Shown piece by piece: positions 6,122 to 11,735 of a DNA stretch of 11,735 nucleotides (position 1 is the first letter of the stretch; each line of letters begins with the position of its first letter). The stretch comes from Spirochaetia bacterium. GTDB lineage: Bacteria; Spirochaetota; Spirochaetia; Treponematales; Treponemataceae. The stretch lies in contig CAAGIR010000216.1 in the NCBI GenBank assembly GCA_900769975.1, positions 1 to 11,735 on the forward strand, written 5' to 3'. Below the pieces are notes generated by a model. The model had not been told where the DNA came from, made no database searches, and saw only the letters and a program-made list of their open reading frames with translations. The position numbers were made by a program, and so were the translations under genes.

Positions 6122-6961
6122 TTATAATTTTACAATGAAAGTATCCTTAAAAGTTGGGTAAATAAGTTCTTTGTAACCGACTTTTCTGGCTATGGAATAG
6201 GCTTTTTCGAATGCGGTATCAAGTTGTTCGGCGTTGTGGCAATCAGAGTTTATGCAAATAGGAATTTTTGCAGCAAACAGTTGTTCCAGAAAATATGTAG
6301 AAGGGTAAACATCGTTCATGGAGCCTCGTGCAATTGCTCCTGTGTTAATTTCAACTACAACACCTGATTTTGCAATTTGCTGGACAGTACTTGTAATTTC
6401 ATCTTTATACCATTGTTCTGTTTCATTAAAAAAATGAAGAATTCCGTTTCTTTTGCGCGGTAAATCTGGATGTGCAAGAATATTAAAGTTTCCCGTCCTT
6501 AGCATTTTTCTTTGAGCTGCAAAATATTCACAAATGCATGCTTTTCCGTCATTATTAAAACAATTGGTGAGTCCTTTTTGAACATTTTCGGCTGAATCAT
6601 CTATCGTAAAACAATCATTTTGATTTATTATGTAGTGAACTGCTCCAATAAGATAATCAGGTGAAAAATCATTAAAACGATCTTTGTGTGGAATTGAAAT
6701 CGGAGGGAAATAATCCGCTTCAAAGCCACATAAAATTTTTATTTGATTTTCGTACTTCTTTGCAAGTTCTCTGATTTTATTTGCGTAATTTCGATGTTCT
6801 CGAGGCGGTATGTGCCAAGTTTCAGCAAATGGATAAAGTGAATGTCCTGAAAAACCAAGTACGGTAAAATCTTTTTGAATTGCAGAAGTAATAATTTCTT
6901 CCAGTGTATTTTTTCCGTCACAAAATACTGAATGGGTGTGAAAATTAATTTTTTCTTGCAT
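6122..6961 (-). CDS. PHP-family phosphoesterase, histidinol-phosphatase-like
   Basis: 279 residues. All PHP metal-binding motifs are visible: HTH at 8-10 in NFHTHSVFCDG, His40 in GFSGHS, Glu81 in CGFEADY, His109 in GAVHY, His164 in NILAHPDL, and Asp240/His242 in INSDCH. The length and motif order match the HisK/HisJ type histidinol-phosphatase (histidinol phosphate to histidinol, histidine biosynthesis). No other his gene is near, so another phosphate ester is possible. The gene follows the two-receiver gene by 21 bases on the same strand; AAGGA (6978-6974) is an SD, though 12 bases from the ATG. The pairing with a receiver protein could mean shared signalling or simply co-transcription. Confidence 0.88.
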   Translation of the reverse strand: MQEKINFHTHSVFCDGKNTLEEIITSAIQKDFTVLGFSGHSLYPFAETWHIPPREHRNYANKIRELAKKYENQIKILCGFEADYFPPISIPHKDRFNDFSPDYLIGAVHYIINQNDCFTIDDSAENVQKGLTNCFNNDGKACICEYFAAQRKMLRTGNFNILAHPDLPRKRNGILHFFNETEQWYKDEITSTVQQIAKSGVVVEINTGAIARGSMNDVYPSTYFLEQLFAAKIPICINSDCHNAEQLDTAFEKAYSIARKVGYKELIYPTFKDTFIVKL

Positions 6962-6982
6962 ATTAATTTTTAATCCTTAAAT

Positions 6983-8227
6983 CTACATTTTTAATACGGA
7001 TAGTGCCTTTTTAACAAAAATATCAGGTTTTTGTGGTTTTACGATATAAGATTTTGCACCACTGCTTAAAACTTTTACGACAATATCTTTTTGAAGGCTT
7101 TTTGAATAAACAATGACAGGAGGTGAATGTGGTCTTTTTTGCATTACTTGAAGCAGGGACAGACCTGTTTTATCTTCCAGAAGAACATCAAGTACGATTA
7201 AATCAAATTTTCCTTCTGCGTAATTTTCTATAAAACTTTTTCCGTTAGTATAGCACTGACAAATTGCACCGACTTGTTCAAAACTGTTTTTAGAGATTTC
7301 AAGGGCACTTTCATCGCTGTCGATTATTGCAACGTTTAAGACTGATCCTGTGTTTTTTGTAATTGTTTTATCAATAGAATCTGATGAAAAACGTGTTGTC
7401 ATGCTGTCTTTATCAATCGTTTCTAAATCTGTTTTTGTCAAAATCTGGCTGGTGATAATATCAGAAATGTTTGTAGAAAGTGATGTGTCAACTAAATCAT
7501 TTAGTATTCGTGTGAGATTGCTGGACATTTCGATTTCTGAATAATTTGGATGACCAATGAGTAATTCTTCCACAAAAGGACTTAATGATAGAATTTTTAC
7601 ATTTTTATTGTGAACTCTTGGACAAGCAAGGACATTATCTAGCAGATATTCAAGATTATATCCGTCTATAAATGATAATTCGAGGTTCGTGAGCATAATT
7701 ACAATTTTTGGATTCTCAATTTTTTCAGATTCTATCATTTCTGAAAGTTTGAAACGCATTAAGGATATTTTTTCGCGGTTTAATCCTAATGCAAGTTCAA
7801 TGAAAATGACTTTATTGTTGCGGTGTAAATCGAGAACACAGGGAGTCGTGTCTAGGGGGATAGGTACGTGAACTGTATTTCCTATAGATTTGAATAATAA
7901 ATCGAATTGAACTGGTTTTGCAAAGTATTTTATTACGCCGTATTTTGCAAGTGCTGCAATTGTACTTCTGTCTCTTTTTGGGCCTGTTATGATTATTGGT
8001 ATGTTTACGGTATTTGAATCTGAAATCTTTTTTTCCAGAAATTCCATGTCCAATTCGTGTTCTGAAGAAACATCAATGATAATCAGATTTGGTAAGGTTG
8101 TTATCATTTTTGTATATAAATCTCGGTTTTCTTGTGTTGTGATAATTTCAATTTGTTCTTCTGAGAGTTTTTGTTTTAGAAAATCCCTGAAAAGAGGATA
8201 GTTATCGGATATCAATACCTTTTTCAT
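6983..8227 (-). CDS. Response-regulator-like protein with two receiver domains
   Basis: 414 residues. Receiver 1 (about 1-120) has Asp8, phosphoacceptor Asp52 (LIIIDVSSE), Thr81 and Lys104 (YFAKPV). Receiver 2 (about 294-414) has the acidic pair in IDSDES, Asp347 (LIVLDVLLED), Ser375 and Lys397 (YIVKPQ). The middle section (about 128-250; KVIFIELALGLN, IVIMLTNLELSFIDGYNLEYLLD) is alternating beta/alpha and resembles a STAS-like domain, which is a guess. A Ser/Thr-rich linker joins it to receiver 2. No DNA-binding, GGDEF or kinase domain is present, so output is probably by protein-protein contact. There is no SD; a -10-like TAAAAT ends 6 bases before the ATG. It is the first gene of an operon with the PHP gene. 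A copy of the 11-base repeat core lies in receiver 2. Confidence 0.85.
   Translation of the reverse strand: MKKVLISDNYPLFRDFLKQKLSEEQIEIITTQENRDLYTKMITTLPNLIIIDVSSEHELDMEFLEKKISDSNTVNIPIIITGPKRDRSTIAALAKYGVIKYFAKPVQFDLLFKSIGNTVHVPIPLDTTPCVLDLHRNNKVIFIELALGLNREKISLMRFKLSEMIESEKIENPKIVIMLTNLELSFIDGYNLEYLLDNVLACPRVHNKNVKILSLSPFVEELLIGHPNYSEIEMSSNLTRILNDLVDTSLSTNISDIITSQILTKTDLETIDKDSMTTRFSSDSIDKTITKNTGSVLNVAIIDSDESALEISKNSFEQVGAICQCYTNGKSFIENYAEGKFDLIVLDVLLEDKTGLSLLQVMQKRPHSPPVIVYSKSLQKDIVVKVLSSGAKSYIVKPQKPDIFVKKALSVLKM
7154..7171. repeat. RAYT-associated repeat core inside the receiver gene
   Basis: CAGGGACAGACCT (7154-7166) is identical to the intergenic repeats, and the following GTTTT is also repeat-like (one base shorter than usual). 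It encodes residues 355-359 (GLSLL) with codons GGT CTG TCC CTG CTT, rich in CTG and TCC in a gene that prefers AT-rich codons. It may be an embedded repeat or a coincidence with a conserved receiver motif. Confidence 0.5.
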
Positions 8228-8233
8228 AGTACT

Positions 8234-8262
8234 ATTTTAACATATTTTGTTGAAAATATAAA
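8234..8262 (-). promoter_or_regulatory. Candidate promoter of the receiver-PHP operon
   Basis: On the minus strand, TTTATA (8262-8257), 17-base spacer, TAAAAT (8239-8234). The -10 ends 6 bases before the ATG at 8227, which predicts a leaderless or nearly leaderless transcript, in line with the missing SD. Confidence 0.35.
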
Positions 8263-8273
8263 GAGCACGAATT

Positions 8274-8331
8274 GAATCACGTAAAATCTTACCGAAAAAA
8301 AGTTGTGAATCATATGAAAATCTTACCCGAA
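8274..8331. repeat. Imperfect direct repeat upstream of the receiver gene
   Basis: GAATCA, then AAAATCTTACC and GAA at 8274-8296, recur with small changes at 8307-8331 (copies 33 bases apart). They sit just upstream of the receiver-gene promoter and could be paired binding sites or a small duplication. Confidence 0.45.
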
Positions 8332-8343
8332 TAATAAAATGCG

Positions 8344-8428
8344 AGGTCTGTCCCTGATTATTTGTCCCTGATTATTCTGGTGGAATTAATCAAGGTCTGT
8401 CCCTACGTAAAGTGCGAGGTCTGTCCCC
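8344..8428. repeat. RAYT-associated repeat cluster II: three direct copies
   Basis: AGGTCTGTCCC at 8344-8354, 8393-8403 and 8417-8427, all in the same orientation, so there is no inverted pair here. A 14-base unit TGTCCCTGATTATT is duplicated in tandem at 8349-8362 and 8363-8376, adding a partial fourth copy of the core. The cluster lies between the divergent receiver and groEL genes. Confidence 0.9.
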
Positions 8429-8473
8429 GTTTTTTTCGCCAGATGAGTGGATGATTTGCATGGTTTGAAGAAA

Positions 8474-8556
8474 AACAGCGTGCCGAGGCTTGAACCGCAG
8501 CCGTAAGGCTGGCCCGTCAGGGCTGAGCGAATAGCGAACGGTGAAAGGCGACTTGG
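8474..8556. other. GC-rich structured intergenic element upstream of groEL
   Basis: A GC-rich island in an AT-rich gap, between repeat cluster II and a T-rich stretch. It holds two adjacent hairpins: CAGCC-GTAA-GGCTG (8498-8511), whose GUAA is a GNRA-type tetraloop on RNA, and GCCC-GTCA-GGGC (8512-8523). CCGT (8514-8517) could alternatively pair with ACGG (8538-8541). No coding frame of use is seen. It could be an intergenic repeat, a small RNA or a transcript-end element; I do not recognise a known RNA family. Confidence 0.4.
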
Positions 8557-8687
8557 AAATATGATGTCGGCTAATAAAAAAATATTTTTTTTTCTTGCCT
8601 TATGCGTTTTTTTTTTATATCTTTATTAATTGTAATACAGAAAAATGTATTGATTATTTGATAAAATTTTTAATGAGGTATAAAAAG

Positions 8688-10313
8688 ATGGCAAAACAGT
8701 TAATGTTTAGTGAAGATGCTCGTAAAAAACTTTTGAGCGGTGTTGAACAGATTTCTAAGGCTGTTAAAACAACTTTAGGACCTTGTGGTCGTATGGTTAT
8801 GATGGACAAAAAATATGGTTCACCAGTAATTACTAAGGATGGTGTTTCTGTTGCAAAGGAAATTGAACTTGAAGATCCTTATGAAAACATGGGAGCACAG
8901 TTTGTTCGAGAAGTCGCTTCAAAAACTAATGATGATGCTGGTGATGGTACAACAACTGCAACAGTTCTTTCCTATGCGCTCGTTCGTGAAGGCGTAAAAG
9001 CTGTAGCTGCTGGCATGAGACCAATAGAAATTAAACGCGGTATGGATAAAGCTGTTAAAATTGCAGTTGATGAAATCAAAAAGAATGCAAAACCTGTAAA
9101 AGGTGCTGATGATATCACGAATATCGCTACAATTTCTGCAAATAATGATTCTGAAATTGGAAAAATGCTTGCTGATGCAATCGAAAAAGTAGGAAAAGAC
9201 GGTGTAATTACTGTTGAAGAATCAAAAAATATGGAAATGACTGTTGATACTGTTGAAGGTATGCAGTTTGATAGAGGTTATATTTCTTCATATTTCGTAA
9301 CTGATCGTGAAAGAATGGAAGCTGATTACAATGATGCTTATGTTTTGATTTATGACAAGAAAATTTCTGCTATGAAGGATTTGCTTCCGATTTTGGAAAA
9401 AGTGGCAAATGCTGGTCGTGCTTTGGTTATCATTTGTGAAGATGTTGATGGTGAAGCTCTTACTACTTTGGTTTTAAATACTATTCGTGGAACTATCAAA
9501 GTTTGTGCTGTAAAAGCTCCTGGATTTGGTGATCGCAGAAAGGATATGCTTCAGGATATCGCTATTCTAACTGGTGCAACTGTTGTAAGTGAAGAAGTAG
9601 GATTGAAACTTGAATCATGCGGAGAAGAAGTCCTTGGTCAGGCTAAATCAATTAAAATCGATAAGGATAATACAACAATTGTTGGTGGCGCAGGAAATCC
9701 TAAAGATATAAAAGACCGTATTGCAGAAATTAAAGGTGCAATTGAAAAAACTACATCTTCTTATGATAAGGAACAGCTACAGAAACGTTTGGCTAAATTG
9801 GCTGGAGGTGTTGCTGTAATTAATGTTGGTGCTAATACTGAAACAGAAATGAAAGAAATGAAATTCCGAGTAGAAGATACTATTGCTGCAACACGTGCCG
9901 CTTTGGAAGAAGGTATTGTTTCTGGTGGTGGAATGGCTTTAATTGAAGCTTCTAAGGCTTTGGTAGAAATTCCTGCAGATTTGGCTGAAGATGAACAGGT
10001 CGGATTTAAGATTGTGAGACGTGCCTTGGAAGAACCAATTCGTCAGATTGCTGAAAATGCTGGTTTGGACGGTGCTGTTATTGCTGAGCGTGCAAAATTA
10101 GAAAAGAAAGGTATCGGCTTCAATGCTCGTACAAACGAATGGGTAAATATGCTTGAAGCTGGTATTATTGATCCTGCTAAAGTTACTTGTTCTGCTTTGA
10201 AAAATGCTGCTTCTGTTGCAGGTACACTTTTGACTACTGAATGTGCAATTACGGATATTCCTGAGCCAAAAGCTCCAGCTGCACCTGCTGCAGATCCTAA
10301 TATGATGTATTAA
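8688..10313 (+). CDS. groEL: 60 kDa chaperonin GroEL
   Basis: 541 residues, normal for GroEL, forming the double-ring ATP-dependent folding chamber of the cytoplasm with GroES. Conserved ATP-site motifs are present: TLGPCGR (29-35), SPVITKDGVSVAKEI (45-59), GDGTTTATVL (85-94), then later VEDTIAATRAALEEGIVSGGG with the catalytic Asp. The frame is open for 31 more codons upstream, but ATG 8688 is chosen because MAKQLMFSEDAR is the family start and GAGGT (8675-8679) is correctly spaced. The tail ends APAADPNMMY rather than in GGM repeats. There is no groES next to it and no CIRCE element (TTAGCACTC inverted repeat) upstream. A weak TTGTAA at 8630-8635 could be a -35. A strong terminator follows. 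Confidence 0.98.
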   Translation: MAKQLMFSEDARKKLLSGVEQISKAVKTTLGPCGRMVMMDKKYGSPVITKDGVSVAKEIELEDPYENMGAQFVREVASKTNDDAGDGTTTATVLSYALVREGVKAVAAGMRPIEIKRGMDKAVKIAVDEIKKNAKPVKGADDITNIATISANNDSEIGKMLADAIEKVGKDGVITVEESKNMEMTVDTVEGMQFDRGYISSYFVTDRERMEADYNDAYVLIYDKKISAMKDLLPILEKVANAGRALVIICEDVDGEALTTLVLNTIRGTIKVCAVKAPGFGDRRKDMLQDIAILTGATVVSEEVGLKLESCGEEVLGQAKSIKIDKDNTTIVGGAGNPKDIKDRIAEIKGAIEKTTSSYDKEQLQKRLAKLAGGVAVINVGANTETEMKEMKFRVEDTIAATRAALEEGIVSGGGMALIEASKALVEIPADLAEDEQVGFKIVRRALEEPIRQIAENAGLDGAVIAERAKLEKKGIGFNARTNEWVNMLEAGIIDPAKVTCSALKNAASVAGTLLTTECAITDIPEPKAPAAPAADPNMMY

Positions 10314-10343
10314 TCTATGAACTTTAATAGTAAAGAAGTGTAA

Positions 10344-10415
10344 AAAATCAGAACCAGTTATTATTGTTTATGAATTAATTCCGATTTATTTATAGTTTTA
10401 ATTGGTTCTGATTTT
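10344..10415 (+). other. Long inverted repeat just after groEL
   Basis: AAAATCAGAACCA (10344-10356) and TGGTTCTGATTTT (10403-10415) are perfect 13-bp arms, extendable by four more pairs including one G-U, around an AT-rich loop of about 38 bases. On RNA it would form a stable 3' hairpin ahead of the terminator, perhaps a transcript-stabilising or processing structure. Confidence 0.6.
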
Positions 10416-10424
10416 ATCGGTTTT

Positions 10425-10459
10425 AACGTCTGTCATAAAGTGGCAGGCGTTTTTTTTTT
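10425..10459 (+). terminator. Intrinsic terminator of groEL
   Basis: AACGTCTGTCA (10425-10435), loop TAAAG, TGGCAGGCGTT (10441-10451): eleven pairs, two of them G-U, running into a tract of ten T (10450-10459). A textbook rho-independent terminator that separates groEL from the transposase region. Confidence 0.9.
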
Positions 10460-10470
10460 GAGTGGAGTAA

Positions 10471-10545
10471 ACGAGGTCTGTCCCTGTTTTTTATTGCGGT
10501 TTTACAGTTTTTAAGAAAACAGAAAAAAACAGGGACAGACCTCGT
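10471..10545. repeat. RAYT-associated repeat cluster III: perfect 22-bp inverted pair
   Basis: Two copies of the core in opposite orientation (AGGTCTGTCCC at 10474-10484, GGGACAGACCT at 10532-10542) sit in perfectly complementary 22-bp arms, 10471-10492 and 10524-10545, around a 31-base loop. It begins 11 bases after the groEL terminator and ends 77 bases before the transposase ATG. Its arm order is opposite to the stems of cluster I: here the T-runs face inward. It is the best candidate for the transposase's own paired site. Confidence 0.9.
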
Positions 10546-10622
10546 CTTTTTTTTAAAAAATCACATTTTCATTTCCGAAAATCGCATAGTTAGGTATATA
10601 TTATATATATGGGGAGGCAAAA

Positions 10623-11369
10623 ATGGCTAGAAAACCTAGAAAAAAAAGTCAGTCTCAAATCTATCATTTAATTTTACGTGGAAATAACAAGAATGTGATT
10701 TTTTATAATGATGAAGACAGATTTTTTCTATTAAAAAGAATGAAAAAGTATTCAGAAGAAACGAGCATTGAAATATATGCATATTGTTTAATGGATAACC
10801 ATGTTCATATCTTAATTGGTAAGGGTAATCCTAATCTAAGTAAATTTGTACAGAAATTGGCTACTAGTTATGCAATGTATTTTAATCGTAAATATGATCG
10901 CTCCGGGCATCTTTTTCACGGTAGGTTTAAAAGTGAACCAGTAGAAACAGATGAATATTTCAAAACAGTGTTAAGATATATTCTTCAAAATCCATATAAG
11001 GCTAGAATTTGCGATTTTAATTATTATAAATGGAGTAGTTATCAATGTATGATTAATAAATCAACAGAAACATTTATTAATACTGATTATATTTATTCTG
11101 TTTTTTCAGGAAAAGCTTGTCTTGAACAATTTATTTCTCAAGAAAATAATGATTTGTGTATGGAACATGAAAATGTTCAAGTGTTTAGTGATTCACGTTG
11201 TATACAATTGATTTTGAACGAATTAAAGCTAGATTATCCTTCTCAGTTGAAAACAAAAAAGCGTCAAGAAATGATGAAATCCCTTAGACATCTAAAGAGT
11301 TTAGGTATTAATGTAACTCAAATTTCTAGAATAACAGATATTTCTAGAAATATAGTTTTATTAGCCTGA
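10623..11369 (+). CDS. REP-associated tyrosine transposase (RAYT, Y1/IS200-like HUH family)
   Basis: 248 residues. The Y1 transposase core is at about 13-130: YHLILRGNNKNVIF, the HUH metal-binding motif in CLMDNHVHILI (His60, His62), the conserved YDRSGHLFHGRFKS (90-103), and RYILQNPYKA (118-127) with Tyr119 as likely nucleophile. A C-terminal helical part (about 200-248) ends in a helix-turn-helix-like stretch, GINVTQISRITDISR. RAYTs are single-copy, domesticated relatives of IS200/IS605 transposases that process short palindromic REP sequences. SD GGGGAGG (10611-10617) is strong; a TATATT at 10597-10602 may be the -10. Short identical repeats flank it on both sides and are scattered through the window. 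No TnpB or accessory gene is present. All key residues look intact, so it is probably functional. Confidence 0.92.
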   Translation: MARKPRKKSQSQIYHLILRGNNKNVIFYNDEDRFFLLKRMKKYSEETSIEIYAYCLMDNHVHILIGKGNPNLSKFVQKLATSYAMYFNRKYDRSGHLFHGRFKSEPVETDEYFKTVLRYILQNPYKARICDFNYYKWSSYQCMINKSTETFINTDYIYSVFSGKACLEQFISQENNDLCMEHENVQVFSDSRCIQLILNELKLDYPSQLKTKKRQEMMKSLRHLKSLGINVTQISRITDISRNIVLLA

Positions 11370-11450
11370 CACAATATTGATATTTTTTTCTTTAATATGG
11401 AAATTTATTATATGAAATGAGTTTATGATGATAAAAAATAAAAGAAAACA

Positions 11451-11608
11451 AGGTCTGTCCCTATTTTATACATTTTTATACAAATCATTCTGACTAATAT
11501 AATAAAAAAAGGAGTGAAGAGAATCGATTGTAATGAACAAAATAAAAAGAAGAGCAGTTTTTGGATAAATATGGGGACAGTTCTCTGTTTACAGCGAGGT
11601 CTGTCCCT
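11451..11608. repeat. RAYT-associated repeat cluster IV, downstream of the transposase
   Basis: AGGTCTGTCCC at 11451-11461 and 11597-11607, plus a diverged opposite-strand copy at 11573-11580 (GGGGACAG followed by TTCTCTG instead of ACC). GGGACAG (11574-11580) can pair with CTGTCCC (11601-11607). The rest of the 11370-11679 gap is AT-rich, and I see nothing else definite in it. Confidence 0.85.
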
Positions 11609-11679
11609 TTTGTGCACCACGGAAATCAATTTTCAAAAAAGGGCTGTTTAAAATTTCAAATCTATGTTAACATTAAAAC

Positions 11680-11735
11680 ATGGGTTGGGAAGAATTAGCA
11701 GAATCATTAGACGACTTGGAAACCAAAGAGGTTTA
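11680..11735 (+). CDS. Start of an unidentified protein (3' truncated by the window)
   Basis: ATG at 11680 opens a frame of 18 codons that runs off the window: MGWEELAESLDDLETKEV. An in-frame TAA at 11674-11676 rules out a start further upstream. There is no clear SD; TATGTT at 11663-11668 might be a -10, which would make it nearly leaderless. The sequence is acidic and helical-looking; no family can be assigned. Confidence 0.4.
   Translation, partial: MGWEELAESLDDLETKEV

Noticed and set aside
8595..8687. A 31-residue N-terminal extension of GroEL
   Set aside because: Upstream ATG lacks an SD, the extension is T-rich intergenic sequence, and GroEL normally starts MAKQ at 8688 with a good SD.
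8228..8687. A CIRCE heat-shock operator before groEL
   Set aside because: No TTAGCACTC inverted repeat is present in the gap.
11423..11629. A 68-codon minus-strand frame downstream of the transposase
   Set aside because: It runs through repeat cluster IV, has no ribosome binding site and no recognisable protein features.

Overview
The window looks like a chromosomal stretch from an AT-rich spirochaete, most likely a Treponema-like bacterium. The grounds are the mix of Sec-exported and lipoprotein-like envelope proteins, a groEL with no groES beside it and with a tail lacking GGM repeats, a DksA/infA pair, and low-GC coding throughout. The genus is an inference; no rRNA or other diagnostic marker is present.

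Layout. (1) 1-2701, plus strand: the end of an unidentified gene, then two tandem paralogous envelope proteins; the first has a CsgG/LpoB-like domain inserted between two domains that it shares with the second. (2) 2702-3020: a dense nested palindromic array of an 11-bp repeat core (AGGTCTGTCCC or its complement). (3) 3021-3599: a membrane-anchored J-domain protein, probably on a leaderless mRNA. (4) 5356-3671, minus strand: infA, a 34-codon Tyr-rich ORF, an intrinsic terminator, then tyrS. The small ORF and terminator have the layout of a ribosome-mediated attenuator for tyrS, with a complementary antiterminator segment. (5) 5533-5889, plus strand: a DksA/TraR-type zinc-finger protein, divergent from infA with overlapping promoters. 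(6) 8227-6122, minus strand: a two-receiver response-regulator-like protein followed by a PHP-family phosphoesterase in one operon. (7) 8688-10313: groEL with a strong terminator. (8) 10623-11369: a REP-associated tyrosine transposase (RAYT, Y1/HUH family), flanked on both sides by the 11-bp repeat. (9) The first 18 codons of another gene at the right edge.

How it fits together. Two systems stand out. The first is the RAYT together with 13 intergenic copies of AGGTCTGTCCC and one copy inside the response-regulator gene. This is the expected picture of a REP/RAYT domesticated-transposase system, with a perfect 22-bp inverted pair directly upstream of the transposase and a nested multi-arm palindrome between the second envelope gene and the J-domain gene. 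The second is the infA-leader-tyrS operon: Tyr codons 21, 23 and 24 of a leader peptide, a segment that can pair with the terminator 5' arm, and a terminator just before tyrS. Translation (tyrS, infA), stress transcription control (DksA) and protein folding (GroEL, J-domain protein) make up the housekeeping content.
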